From Latrodectus hesperus (taxonomy: Eukaryota > Arthropoda > Arachnida > Araneae > Theridiidae): a stretch of 64,000 nucleotides of DNA. Below, one piece after another: positions 17,630 to 31,814 of the stretch; the stretch's first letter is position 1, and each line of letters starts with the position of its first letter. A program made the position numbers and the translations under genes. A model generated the notes under the pieces. The model was not told the DNA's origin, did not search any database, and saw nothing but the letters and a program-made list of their open reading frames with translations. The stretch is from NCBI GenBank assembly GCA_037975125.1, contig JAJQOW010000220.1, forward strand, positions 88,356 to 152,355. Direction: 5' to 3'.

Positions 17630-20600
17630 AAATATATATTATTTTTAAATAAATAGACGATTGTAAAAGAAACCAGATTTCAATTTTTAATATCGGATAC
17701 ACTAGAAATGGTAGAAAAAATCAATAGTAAAAATCGTAAAAATAAACTATTTTATCCTACATATTGACTTTTTTTATCTGCCAATTGAAAATTTAGCATA
17801 TAAAATTTTTATGACAACAAGTAAGATAAAAAAATGTGATTAAGATTAATTTAAGATTATAATCAATGTTTACAATTAGTATTCGGAAATGGACTTCTGC
17901 TTTCAGATGGATCCCTTAGTTTCACGGAGGTTTTATTTAACTTCAAAATGAAAAGCAAAAAGGAAGGTCGCATTTATCTGTAAACGAAAATAGTGCGTCT
18001 GCCGTACAGAAAATGTTAATCAGCGATAATTGCAGTACATTATGAATTACATTGATGAAATTTAAGATTAGGTGCATCTGCTGTTCTAATAAAAACTACT
18101 TAAAAATTGCAAATAAAATTAATTTGCCGGTATTTCCCATAATTAAGTTAATTATGAAAAAAAATTGTTCAAAACTTGTAAAAAACCTTAGATTTGCTTA
18201 GAGGGAAACATAGAATCATTTTCAACACTTGGCAATGGAAAATAATATAATATTACATTTAATATATACCTAGTAAATGTGACCAAAAAGTTAGAGTTTA
18301 CCAATAAAGTATACTCCAACTCTACTGTAAATGAGGTAGTAAAGCCGTAGATGAGTCTTCTATAATTAAAAAATAGAACCAAGCTGGAGAACCTCATTAC
18401 ATCTGAAGCCTTACTCTCAGATCTACCATGCTATTTTATTTGGTTGGACACAACAACTACGACATATTTAATGTGCCCCAACTGTTTATTAAGATCATGA
18501 CAAACATTCTCAGTTAAATCATCATTAAATCTCACTAGATTTCCAAAAATAAGGTAGACACATTTGCTAAACAGACCATTGTGGCTCTAAATTTAAAGGT
18601 GTAAACACATTACCTCTGACAATCATAGTTAATATTAATTTCTGGCTGTTTTAGATCATTTGAATTATCTTCGATTCCAAAATAAAATTTTTGAAGTGGA
18701 ATGATAGAAAAGATTGTAAAAAAAGGAAATATTTCTGACAGATGATCTATATAACTTTGACCTGAATAAAATAATGTTAATTTTGCATACTAAATAATTT
18801 AATTTTATATTTTTCATTGATGAATGCTATACATGAGCAACTAGGAATTAATTTTTGGGGAATATTTATTTTTGATATTTTATCATAATATATCTGATAA
18901 CATGAGTTTGAGAACTAATTTTGGAAGACAAGAAGACTAACTTATTTATGCAAGTGAGGGCTTATTAACTTTCCTTTGAAATTGATAAAAACATTTAAAA
19001 TAACAAATTTTCTCTGAATATATATATTTATATTGGGTATATAAATTGCTTAAATATATTTGCTGACAAATTATGTGTGCAAGAGTAAGAAATGCAAACA
19101 TTTGCTTCTGAACTTATTTAGAAATAGAGAATCTTCGAGGAAAAGGAAATTAAACGTAATTTTTAGGTTCATTATGATCAGAAAGAAGTTCTTTTATCTT
19201 TTAATGAATTCATTTGGTATGTAAAAGGAAAGCGTTTACACTGCAACAGTACAGAGGCAACAATGCAAGACAGATGCTATATACTTAAAAAATTTTCGTA
19301 ATTTAGGAAAGAATTTTTTTTTTTAAATTTATGTCGAAAATAATGCGTATTTTTTATAAAAAGTTCAAATCTAATTTATGTTTAGGAGTGTATTCATTTT
19401 TTCTTTATAACATTTAAATTAAAATTGTCAAAATTAGAATTATCACGTATTAATTAACTAATCAATAAATTCACTGAATAAAAAACACAACTCAGAAAAT
19501 TAATTATATAATAAAGATATAAAATTTGTTACATTTTATCTGTTCATTGTAAATTTCAACTGAAACATAAAAAGGAAGTACAAAAATATGAGGTAAATGC
19601 GCTTTTAAATTATTATAATCAATCTTAAAAGATTCAAGCATAAAATATTAATTTTAAGCATTTTCAGCAAAATTCTTAAAATTTTGTGTGAAAATTTTGT
19701 ATATTTATTGTTTTTTAAATATATTTTGAATAATTTAAAATCACTTTAAATTACATTTAATTAAGATTAATAAAATATTATCCCTAATTAACTACTAAAA
19801 TAATTAATGTTGAAAGAATTATATTTTCCAGAGTTAAACTTTTCTTATAAGAATTCATGTCTTATAAAAGTCTTAATAATTTATATTTTCAATTAAATGT
19901 TTTGTAAGTATCATTATATATCCCTTGAATATATATAGGTGAACTCTAACCTTATCATATATTAATTTAGCGAAAAAAAAGACATTTTACATTTCGAATT
20001 TATAAAAAGTATGTCATTTTAATTAACACGAAACCCGAATTTTCCAGTAAAATTTTAAATAAAAATGATGTCTTAACATTGGAAAAAAGATTGCAATTAA
20101 ATAAAAGTAGAATATTTCTAAAATACATATACTGTAAACTTTAGACATTTCATTTGATGATAAGAACAATTAATGGAAAGCTATAAATTTATTAGAATAA
20201 AATATGAAAAATATTCTTTCTGAATGGATAATTAATATTGAAGTAATTTTACAACTTTTAATGAGAATATGCATATTAATACATTCATATTGAGAATATA
20301 AGAATGCATATAAAATGCTATCTTTAAACTATAAAATATCTCAAACCCATTATAAATGTTTAAATTCGAAATGATTACGTAGGTTAGAAAGAAATACTAC
20401 TTGAACAGATAAGCTGTTCAAAATTAAGTGTTTTACTTAACTATATAATTTTATATAAATAGTAATAAACATAAATTATTTCCCAAAATTACTATTGAAA
20501 CGTTAATAAAAATTTCATTTGTAATGACATAGACTACATTAAAGTGAATAATATAATACATAAATTGTCATAACATATTAAATATAATTTATAAGTACGC

Positions 20601-20994
20601 TACAGTCATTAAAATGTCTTTCATGTTCTATTAGAAAGCCATGGATATGCTTGTCCTGATAGTTGATGGAACACATTTGTATTCCTTGCTTATCATCATA
20701 TAGCTTAAAAATAAAGCACTTTTATAAGTTTAAATTCAAAATTACGATTATTATTTCAATGAATTTCTATACACAATTATATACAATATATATTTGCAAA
20801 TCAAAATCAATTAAATATGTCTCTTTCTTGATGAGGAATGTGTTATAATGAATATGTGTATCTGGATAAATTTTATTGAATATGAAGATTAGGGAAAAAA
20901 TGGGCATATATAAGAAAATAGTTGCTAAAAATTAATATATTAATAGAACAAAAATAAGTTATATTAATTGGTTTACTTTTAAATAAAAAAATGT
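17630..20994. other. AT-rich noncoding stretch
   Basis: No gene recognised. At 17930-18080 a plus-strand reading RKGRSHLSVNENSASAVQKM is faintly like the N-terminal helix-turn-helix of a mariner-type transposase, but it is too short and broken to call. The rest has stops in all frames. Confidence 0.4.
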
Positions 20995-21199
20995 CTCCAA
21001 TAAAACATGGCCGAGCTGTCAGCCGAATGGTTAGCGCTCTTGACTTCGGTTCAACAGTTCGTGGGTTCGAATCCCACCTTGGGCATGGATGTTTGTAGTG
21101 GTTCGGAATCCACTTTAAGCCGTAAGTCCCGGTCTAATTAGCCCTCTTGTACAAAAAATGACCGTTGAGCGACAAACAAACAAACTCCCATAAAACATG
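20995..21199. repeat. 15-bp target-site duplications flanking SINE
   Basis: CTCCAATAAAACATG at 20995-21009 and CTCCCATAAAACATG at 21185-21199 match at 14 of 15 positions and flank the SINE exactly. This is the signature of LINE-mediated insertion and suggests a fairly recent copy. Confidence 0.85.
21010..21184 (+). mobile_element. tRNA-derived SINE, family A, full-length
   Basis: The 5' part resembles a tRNA gene. An A-box-like stretch AGCCGAATGGTTAGC lies at 21021-21035 and a perfect B box GGTTCGAATCC at 21064-21074, flanked by the paired GTGG/CCAC of a T stem. A non-tRNA body follows, with CCGGTCTAATTAGCCCTC and GACCGTTGAGCGAC, then a CAAA-repeat tail. The element would be transcribed by RNA polymerase III from the internal boxes and copied by a partner LINE. 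Target-site duplications flank it. A functional tRNA gene is unlikely, because the acceptor stem does not pair and the unit continues into the SINE body. A truncated copy of the same family lies at 30336-30399 on the other strand. Confidence 0.85.
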
Positions 21200-22740
21200 A
21201 TGATTGTTATTGATATATTTTCAATTAATACTAATACATTTATCTTTATTTAAATTTTTTTAATATTTATGTTAATAAAAAAGGGAGACAAAACTTACCA
21301 GTTATTATCGTACATAAAATCAACCATACTTTTTTGATTTCAAGTTTTTTTCTTATTATAATACATTATTTTACAATAAGAAAAAAAATGTTTTAAGATT
21401 GCTAAGAAATAATAGGTTAAAGTTTTTCTAATTATATTCAATAATAGCTTATTAATATTCAATATAGCAATAATATTATAATTCTAGATATAAACAACAG
21501 ATATCTTTGACGCTTCTTTTTCAAAACCATCATACTGAAAACACTTATTTTTAATAAAATTCATACTTATTTGTCACAACATATTAATTATGATATATTA
21601 AAACTGTATAAATATATTTTATCTTTTTATAAATGATATTAACAGTTTGTCAGAATTATTTACAATATTAATTTATGCATGACAAAAATTTTATATTTAT
21701 AGTTTTCACTATTTTTATTATAATTTAATTCATACAATGCATTTAAGTTACAGACTAAATTTATAATTAAAAATAATATTGCATCATAATTTAGTGAAAA
21801 ACAATTTTTTTACAAAAAAAGTAATTAATTATGACAATTAAGGTTACCTAAAAATATTGAGTAAATTATTAACTTATATTTATTTCATTTTAATTTAGTA
21901 ACGTGAATTGAAAAAGAATTCTATGTAAAAATACCAAAATTCAATTAAAAGAAGAAACTGAATTATAAATTAATAGACTATGATCTTGTTGCATGCCTCT
22001 TTTATAGAACTTAGTGAACTTCTTTTGAATATTAGTCATTTTAAAAGTTTTCACTGAGTGATTTCTAATTGAAGTATTTATTGCTTCTATGTATAAATAA
22101 CTAACTGCCTGTCAACTACGGCCTTAAAATTTATGCTTTTATCCATAGTCATTAATCTTCCGAGAAGCATTTTAATAATACTCCCTATTTATACGCGTCT
22201 TCATACATTTATCATGATACTGAAATTTATAAAACCAAATTATACTTGCTTAATGAACTTTAACCTCTCAAACGAAATATTATTTGTAATTAGTTTGAAC
22301 TACAGCAAATAATTATTAATTTAAGAATAATAATTAATGATGTTGAAATGAATGAATTTATTGACCAATCCAAAAGTTGATTTCAGCAGCTGACTTACGC
22401 TATTAATAATATGCTAAAATCAGTATTGGCATTGTTCCATCGATCACCAGAATATTTTTTTATTTCTTGTACATATTGGTATTTACAAGCATAACTAAAT
22501 TAGGAGTTGGATAATTTCTTAGTTTGGAGTTAGATATTTAATAAAATTAGGAGTTAGATATTTGGAAATAAAATGGTTTTTTGAAGAAAAATGATACCTA
22601 GTGACTAACAGTAGTGTCAAAGGTAATATTCCGCCCCAATGCAAAATTATACAAAATTGAAAAAAAAAATCATGTGAAAGTAATGAATTAAAAACATATT
22701 GTGAGAAATTTGATTTAAAAGTAGTTTTTTAGAATTATAA
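21200..22740. other. AT-rich noncoding stretch
   Basis: Nothing recognised. Stops in all frames, no tRNA-like boxes, no repeats beyond short A/T runs. Confidence 0.6.
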
Positions 22741-22870
<130 letters not shown>

Positions 22871-23299
22871 TATATAATATCATTTGGTCTTTTATTTAAA
22901 TTAATTATTTTTACGTTTTTAAGAATTGTTCTTCTTTATTAATTTGTGACATGCAAAAATTATTTTTTAATATATTGCAAAATTTTTATTTAAATTAATT
23001 TTGTTAAATTTGCTTTAAAACTGAAAATAAATTTGAAATATTTTTTTGTAAATTATTATAAATCATTTGTACATAGTTTGCTTTATATGAAATTTCATTT
23101 GAACTGTTTTCATTTGGTCATTCGACCAATAACGGTTTAATTCTGCACATTATTTTCTGGTTTTTAATTTTGTAAAAGAAATTAGTTTTGAGTGCTATGA
23201 ATTTTTATATCACATAATCAATGAACGATATGATACAATGAACAGTGCCTGCACAAAACAACTAACCTGCTGGCAAATCTTTATATTGGTTATTGTTGC

Positions 23300-24170
23300 T
23301 ACAATAGGAAGCTATCAAAATTTAAGTGACTTTGAATAGAATGTTATAGTTGCTGTATGAGTTATGCAACAGTATTTTCTTAAAGGGAACGATATGATTC
23401 AAAAGTTTACGTATGATAGTTTCAAACATATGCCATGAGTATCGATTGCTGAGCGAATCATCAAATCTTTGAAAGCGGGCATCCATAAAAAATGCCTTGA
23501 ACAAATGGAATCATCGACGATCAGTTAGAAGTTTTAATTCAGACAGACGTGTAATGCATTTTAAAATCCTAGCGAATTTCAGTGCTGGAGTTTTAATAAG
23601 TGTCTGCGTGATAAATATTGCAAGAACCATCTTTGAAATTACATTTTGGAAGCTATGATTCACATTTATAGCGTTGTTGATTACATTGAACAGAACTGTC
23701 CGCCTAATAATAGCCCATTAAAATCAACATTGGTATATCGAGGATTGAAAACACATTGTCTGATGCGACGAATTCCCTTTTTTGCACACACATCGGACAG
23801 AAGGATTTTTGAGGTTAAAGAGAAGTTCTTAAGGATCAGCAATTCTCTGGATGTCAATAAGAGCCTGTTTAAATTGGGGGTAACTTCTGCGATATAACAC
23901 CACAAGAGCAGTTGACATAATATGGAATGCTTGATACGTCAAAAGATTAATATGATGGTCAAAATATATTTAAATATCTGGTCAGTTTCCGTACACCGAT
24001 TAATTTTTATTGTACTACCAATTAATGTCCATTTTGTCAGATTTAAATAATACCAGCCAGACAATATGATATTCCACAAAACGATTGTAGCTTCAAGGTA
24101 GCTCAAAAAAAACTTCAATGAGTTAACACACTTCCATTGGCCATGTGAATCCACAAATTTGAGCATCCTT
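23300..24170 (-). pseudogene. Possible Tc1/mariner-superfamily transposase relic
   Basis: A less AT-rich section with several broken minus-strand frames. The frame at 23939-24166 reads EATIVLWNIILSGWYYLN and then IGSTIKINRC, which resembles the mid-domain of Tc1-type transposases (SVMVWG...GxL...GTINxxRY). I cannot find the catalytic triad or terminal repeats, and the neighbouring frames (23322-23504, 23681-23905) are not recognisable. This is a weak call. Confidence 0.25.
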
Positions 24171-25840
24171 TATTATGTATGAAATGCGTTGTAATGTGTC
24201 ACTCAAGAGAAGTCTATAATCTCGCTTTCCTACATTTTTCAATTGCCCATAACAATTCATAAACTGAATTGTATTCATAGTAACGAGATTACTTTCAGCC
24301 ATTATTCAAACTCATACGACGTCGATTTGCACAAAATGGATTCTTTGCTTGCGTGATCATTTAGCCTTTAAACTATATTAAGCAGGAGTGCTTTTTCCTG
24401 GTATTAAAATGTATGATAATTCTTTGTTTAAAAGTATGTGATAAATGGTAGTATGAATCTAAATGTTAATTACTTGACACAAACGAGTTTATTTTCCTCT
24501 TCCATTGTACATAGTGAAGCGGATATTTAAACTGTGCATCTTATGCAATTTAGACCATTACGCTCCACCTACTTTATTAAGAGAATAATCTGTTTGAATT
24601 TTATACCTGCATGCTTTCAATATTCTATTTCTTTCCTTTCCATGGTGCCTCTCCTTTTATATAATACGTTAGCAAATTTTCTTTACATATTTTCTGGAAC
24701 TCTGGACTTACAACTGGAATTTTACTATATCTTTTAAAATGGAGTTTAATAACAAAATTCTAAACTATACATTTTTGTATTCTTTCCGCTCCAGTAATGT
24801 TTCAAAAAATAAATGATGCTTTTGAGCCATCGATAAGCATTCAATTGCTCAGAAATATAAGAATAGACTGTTATATGTTCATATTTTTTAGTATGATACG
24901 ATTCAATACTCAACTACATAGATGCCACAAAAGGATTCATTGACTTCAGTTTTACATTTAGAGCAGTTTTATCAATAAATATTGGCGTAATTAAGTTTTT
25001 ATTTATATTGTCAAGTGTGAATTAACTTTTAAAATGACATTTTATTTTCCAAAATCTCAGTTACTATAAGTTAATGATTAAACACAGCTTCAAAAATATA
25101 GTTTTGAACAAAACTTAAAAATAAATATTAATTTTCACTCTATTAAGATTTTGGCGTTAGTGAACTGAGTATTTATTTTCGAGTTCAATCTGTATTAATA
25201 ATTTATTGAATATGAAACATTTATCCCCGGAAAACCAAATTAATATATTAAATGAAAAAAATACTTGACAAAGATGCCAGTATTTCTACTGAACTAAAGG
25301 AATATACGCTATTTTTTATGTCAGGAGTCAGAGAGTCATATTAACGAAAACCATACTATTGAATTTTAATATTTTGTTTGATGATTATTTAGTTTTCAAA
25401 GCTTAAACACAGTATAAAGTCCTATTGAGATTTCAATATTTTATGTGTAATTACTTATTTTAATATGAATAGCCATAAGTTCAGCTAAATTCAATGGTTC
25501 ATGAAAATAATTAGCAAAATGTTACTCATTTGTTGAAGAAATATTTTAATTTAAAAGTATTTTATTTCTTTCCAAACATTGTCTCGTTCAAAATGCGTAA
25601 AAATTGTAAAAACGAAAATTTCACACGTCCATTAATTAAAGATAATGAATGCTACAGCTGGGAACTAACAACGCAGGAACACAACAAACGTGACTTATTC
25701 ATGAAGTCCATGTAATAAGCAATTGATGAAGTGCAGAAAAGGTGATGTATCTACGATACCCAACATACAAATTAAGATTTTATTGCTCTTTCAAGCATTT
25801 ACACCACGTATCAACAACTAAACAGTGCGCTGTTGGTAAA
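24171..25840. other. AT-rich noncoding stretch
   Basis: No gene recognised. A 61-codon plus-strand frame at 25530-25715 (ending NECYSWELTTQEHNKRDLF) has an unusual composition, but no domain and no clear splice sites. Confidence 0.45.
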
Positions 25841-25845
25841 AATGG

Positions 25846-26485
25846 TTAATACATAGTATGCCTCCCATACGAAGAAATACAATCCTTACATCGAAGAGAC
25901 TTGCTGAGGATTACATTATCGAGCTGCTCTTTAGGCAGAAAATTCCACTTAGCAAAAAGTGCTCTCTGAAGATCTGAAGAGAAAAAAGATGCAAATGACA
26001 GAAGTGGTTGACGCGCTGCGATTCCTCTGCCAACCATGTCCTAAACATGCTCTTCGGATTCAAGACCTGTGAGAACGCTGGCTATTCCATACAGGTGATA
26101 TCCTATGATTAAGGATAGCTGTTGACGATACTGGAAAAGGATAACGAAGCCTTTTCATCCATAAACACGGATTCAACTCACAAGGCATCCCTAAACAAAT
26201 GGACATATTTTTCCAAAATGATGTCCGGTTAAATTTGACCCTCATGGTTTCGATTTGAACATACAGATCTTTTCAAGAGCCGGCATAATGTTTCCCAAAA
26301 CGAGCACTCCTTCACCATCGTAATAAATGTCTTGATATTATCCGTTCAATGACATTGTCTTGGTGGCACTAGGCATTTTGTGTTTTCATTATAAGCGTCT
26401 GACACGAATCGGACAACAAACTAAACCTCAACTCGTCGGAAAATATAACATAAGCTTGCTGTGACAGTGTCCACATAGCATGTTA
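25846..26485 (-). pseudogene. Tc1-type transposase relic, C-terminal two-thirds
   Basis: Read on the minus strand from about 26480 down, the translation begins AYVIFSDELRFSL, the first catalytic Asp motif (FSDESRF) of Tc1-type DDE transposases. It ends in an intact 63-residue frame (25846-26037), AARQPLLSFASFFSSDLQRA, then WNFLPKEQLDNVI, then a terminal SSYGRHTMY. This is the classic Tc1 C-terminus (ALLxEWxxIPQExLxxLIxSMxRRxxxxIxxRGGxTxY). Between these ends it is broken by stops and frameshifts, and the second Asp motif (normally xxDNAxxH) is no longer readable. The N-terminal DNA-binding part is missing. A SINE occupies the adjoining 26545-26662. The copy is long dead and diverged from the Tc1-type element at 34694. 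Confidence 0.75.
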
Positions 26486-26544
26486 TTTACCCTAGCAACA
26501 ATAAATTGACATGAGCGGAACACATATGATAGGCTTGAGAACAT

Positions 26545-26662
26545 ATAGAGATAGGAAAGACCGAGAGAGAAAATAAATCCATACCCGAACTCTGGGATTC
26601 GAACGCAGGACATCCTCCCTGTAAGCAGTCAGGCAATCTGACCACTAGACAGGGTGGGTGGC
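26545..26662 (-). mobile_element. tRNA-derived SINE, family B, partial
   Basis: On the minus strand the unit begins GCCACCCACCCTGTCTAGTG, carries an A-box-like TAGTGGTCAGATTGCCTGAC and a B box at 26595-26605 (one substitution from GGTTCGAATCC), and then CTCTCTCGGTCTTTCC. The head aligns closely with the copy at 55681-55957, so they are one family. The body beyond about 26545 diverges or is truncated. Confidence 0.75.
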
Positions 26663-26706
26663 ATATGAATAAGTAATAAATAATATGAGTTATTAATTGT
26701 AAAGAC

Positions 26707-26837
<131 letters not shown>

Positions 26838-26839
26838 CA

Positions 26840-28495
<1,656 letters not shown>

Positions 28496-28499
28496 TTAT

Positions 28500-29741
28500 C
28501 AGTATTTTATGTAATTTATTTTTTGCAGAAAACACCATTATAAATTTCGTGCCTTAAAGTTAAAAGCAAAATTAATTTGTTTCTGTTTTAATATATCAGT
28601 CCAAATGAAAGGTAAATTATATAAAATTATTCGACAAAAAATTATATAGTTTAATAATTTTGAAGTAATCAAAACAAATTAACATTTATTTAGTATATAA
28701 ATAACCATAATCGATACAATAAATAAATGCTTATCTATTTACTATAAATTTCAGCAAAATATTTAACAGCTTTAAAATTTAGAATTATGTAAACTTTCAA
28801 TAGTAATGCAAATATTATATATTGTCGTATAATCAAGTATAAATATATATAATGCTGTTGAAATAATCTGTGCATATAATTTTACTGTGCATCACAAAAT
28901 TGATGCTGCAAACATTTTTTTTTATATTCTTAGTAATGTTAATAGTTTTTCTGTTTTTCCTTAACATAAACAATTAGAAGACTTTAAGCAAAATTCGGCC
29001 AATTAAAATCAGTGATGCAAAATAAACCGTGATCAAATTAGCTATATTTCTTTAAACTAGACTTTGTATTTAAAAATTATTAAGCTTTTATGAATAGTTT
29101 GTAAAATTTACGTATGCGAATATTTTCTAATCAAAGCTAAAAATATCATTTTTTAAAACTTTTCGACAAAATATTTTGTTTTTTACACTTATTTGATAGG
29201 TTAGGTTTTATGGTGCAAAATCAAAAAACTGACATGCTGCACCAGAAAAAATTTATTTATTTACATATTTTTAAAATATTTATACATATAATTACAAACT
29301 TATAATATATAAATTAGATAAAATATAAAAACCTATTGCTCTCAAATAAGCAAATATGATTCTGCGGGTTGGATCCCTCAGCATATCAACCATGGTTAGA
29401 AGGTATGTTTTGAAAAACTTAAAACGGTAAAGTGAGAGGTTAAAAACAAGGCATAATTATATTTATTTGGAAACTGTCAAGTTTAGGTATACCTCATACC
29501 TTTTTATTCAATTTCTTTTTAAATTGTTATATTAATATCACAGTTTCACTTATTTTATTTACATGCACTTCGAAAAAATTATTATTTCCTTACTAATACT
29601 TTTCAGAACAATATCATTGCTAAAAAATGCTGAAGAGAACATCTATTCTGTTATAAAGACCGTCTTAATCATATACGATTAAAATTCCAAGATTACTAAC
29701 AAATTTTGTATAAATTATTATTTTAACGAAAAGAATATTTA
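28500..29741. other. AT-rich noncoding stretch
   Basis: No gene recognised. A patch at about 29195-29250 (GGTTAGGTTTTATGGTGC then CATGCTGCACC) and another at 29360-29440 (GCGGGTTGGATCCCTCAGC) are compositionally distinct and may be fragments of an unidentified repeat. Confidence 0.45.
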
Positions 29742-29778
29742 TTGTATATATATATATGTGTGTGTGTATGTGAGTGGG

Positions 29779-29976
29779 TGTCGTATACTCCCGAGAGAGT
29801 GCAGCGCCTCCGCTACTGCCCATTTGAAAGATACTCATCTACCCACACATTGCGCGTGGAGATGGATCAGCCAGGACGTAGTAAAAACGTTCCTGTAATA
29901 TAATCATTTGTATTATTAAAATATCTTTGTTAACTTGAAGTCTTTATTCAACAAACCCCTAGACATCCCCACTACA
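29779..29976 (+). mobile_element. LTR-like fragment of a retrotransposon
   Basis: A GC-richer unit bounded by TG (TGTCGTATACTCCC) and CA (CATCCCCACTACA), as LTRs are. Its right part, AAGTCTTTATTCAACAAACC, shares CTTTATTCAAC with the equivalent region of the better LTR at 44060-44667. No internal retroviral-type genes, primer-binding site or second LTR follow, so it would be a solo or broken LTR. The 5' boundary is uncertain because it merges with a GT-rich run (29757-29778). No matching target-site duplication is visible. Confidence 0.4.
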
Positions 29977-29984
29977 ATGTATAT

Positions 29985-30004
29985 ATATATATATATATAT
30001 ATAT
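29985..30004. repeat. Short (AT)n run
   Basis: About 20 bp of AT repeat immediately right of the LTR-like fragment. A similar short run (29742-29756) lies left of it, so the fragment may have inserted into an AT microsatellite. Confidence 0.8.
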
Positions 30005-30335
30005 AAGAGAATATACTAATAAATTCTGTAGTGTATATAGAGTAGTCAAATGAAGAAACCCTATGTGTGAATATGTGAAACCATATGGTCTATATGTTCA
30101 ACCAATCAAATCAAAACTTTATAAATAATTTTTAAGGGTATTCCCCAGAAATTGTAAAGATTCTAAACAATATAAATACCATGGTTACTGTACCAGTGAA
30201 AAAAGTTTGAAAATTTAGGTTGACAACAGCGATTGTTACCTACGCAAATTAATTGTCCCGTGGAAAAATCACAAATGGCTTCATAATGATAACACTGTTA
30301 TGAAAATTATTGAAATAAAACATTTTCAAAGGAGG

Positions 30336-30399
30336 TTTGTTTTTGTCGCTCAACGGTCGTTTTTTGCACACGAGGGCTAATTAGACCGGGACCTACGGT
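30336..30399 (-). mobile_element. 5'-truncated SINE, family A (3' body only)
   Basis: This reverse-oriented segment matches the 3' body and tail of the SINE at 21010-21184 with only a handful of differences: GTCGCTCAACGGTCG, GGGCTAATTAGACCGGGAC. The tRNA head is absent, as is usual for incompletely reverse-transcribed copies. Confidence 0.8.
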
Positions 30400-31400
30400 T
30401 GCAAATGAGGGAATTATTAAGGACTAATGACAATGAAAATAAGAAAGATGAAAAGAAAAAATAGGAAAGATGAAAAGAAGTTATTTTTTGTATCAAAATT
30501 ACAAATATTTAAGTATCCACATCTGTATTTACGGGAGGAATGTGCGAATAATAACCCTGATTTGACATAACAGGAACAATTAGCTTAACGACAAATGTTT
30601 TAACATATTTCAAACTTGACATATCTTGTGGACATAGGATGTATACCTTAGATATCAGAATAATTAGAAATACAAAGATGTGATGTTGGAGAATTTTGGG
30701 GTAGTCATGAAACTGTAAACTTACTAAGATGATTGTATTTTTAAATTGTTGTTGCTGAAAAGGATGAAGACACCGGACGTTATGTGGAGTATTCCAATAT
30801 TGCATCGATAGAATATCCCTAATAACAATCTGATACTGTAATTAAAATAATTCTGAATTGCGGAAGATGAAATAATATAATTAAGAATTATATAGTTGAT
30901 TAACACCGAGCACATATGAGAGCACAAGATTTTTCACCTCTGTCAATGAGCTTTTCAAAGAAGAATGGACCAGGAATTTATCCACCGGTGATGCCACCAT
31001 TTTTGTTCAAAGGTACTGTCACCACATTGGAAGTTTTCACCAGGCCTCTTGGTGTTAGTGTTTTTAGTTTAAGAGAATTGTGCTTCTTCCATCTATAATT
31101 TCCATAAAGGAAAGCTGTTATCTTCATTTTATCTAATGAAGAAAAATTTTGAAGACCATATTCAATTATTCATCCTGACTACAACACTTGGATGCTCTGA
31201 AGAGGAGAGAAAGATTTTCCCTGAATCTCATCTGCTTATGACACTATTTGTAGGTGCTGGGAATTTGTAGAATTTTTTATTACTTACCACAGCAACTTCA
31301 AATGGACTAGAAGATTACTCAGATCAATGTTGATTGCCAGTGTATCCGATTTCTTCATATTCTCTCCTCAAATAACGTAGACAGCTTACGGAACATAATC
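30400..31400. other. Moderately GC-richer stretch, possibly non-LTR retrotransposon remains
   Basis: Several short open frames (for example 30509-30805 minus and 30916-31098 plus) are not recognisable. Given the retrotransposon C-terminus just downstream on the plus strand, part of this may be decayed internal sequence of the same element. I could not identify reverse transcriptase motifs such as YADD. Confidence 0.3.
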
Positions 31401-31499
31401 TTCGTCCTAACTGGAAACGGGCTTCTTCGCAAAAAGAGGCGCAGGACGTCTTCAGCCAAGACACACAGAAATTTCTTACCACATTATAAAGCTACACCT

Positions 31500-31809
31500 A
31501 AAACCAATTTTAAGAGAATTCAAGCTTCTAAACTACAAGAAAGGATAAAAGCCAGGATGTGGAAACATGACCTTCTGAATTTCTCTGAGGGTCCACGCCG
31601 TGAAGTTGTGACACAGTTTCGAATCCTGACGGGTTACAACTGCCTGGCTGAACAATTTTCGCTGCATTGGGATTTTAAATTCACCCGACTGTCTGCTCTG
31701 CAACTTGACAGAACCCATGAATAGGACCCACCTCCACCACTGTGCTGGACTCCATGGCAGCTCTGAATCAGTGCTTTTTTGGCAAGCCAGAGAACTGTTA
31801 GGGCAATGA
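31500..31809 (+). pseudogene. Non-LTR retrotransposon ORF2, C-terminal end (degenerate)
   Basis: The plus-strand translation reads REVVTQFRILTGYNCLAE in one frame. From about 31651 it continues in another frame as FRCIGILNSPDCLLCNLTEP, then NRTHLHHCAGL, then LFWQARELLGQ and a TGA at 31807-31809. The TGH/TGY...CxxC...HLxxC...FWxAR series is the zinc-knuckle tail of arthropod non-LTR retrotransposons of the Jockey/I/R1 type, downstream of reverse transcriptase and RNase H. At least one frameshift near 31650 shows it is dead. The upstream catalytic domains are missing or too decayed to read. Confidence 0.7.
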
Positions 31810-31814
31810 TTCCG

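Noticed and set aside
17930..18080. Plus-strand stretch resembling a mariner N-terminal helix-turn-helix (RKGRSHLSVNENSASAVQKM)
   Set aside because: The similarity is short and unsupported by any catalytic motif or terminal repeat nearby.
21010..21085. A functional tRNA gene
   Set aside because: The A and B boxes are present, but the ends do not form an acceptor stem and the unit continues into a SINE body with tail and target duplications.
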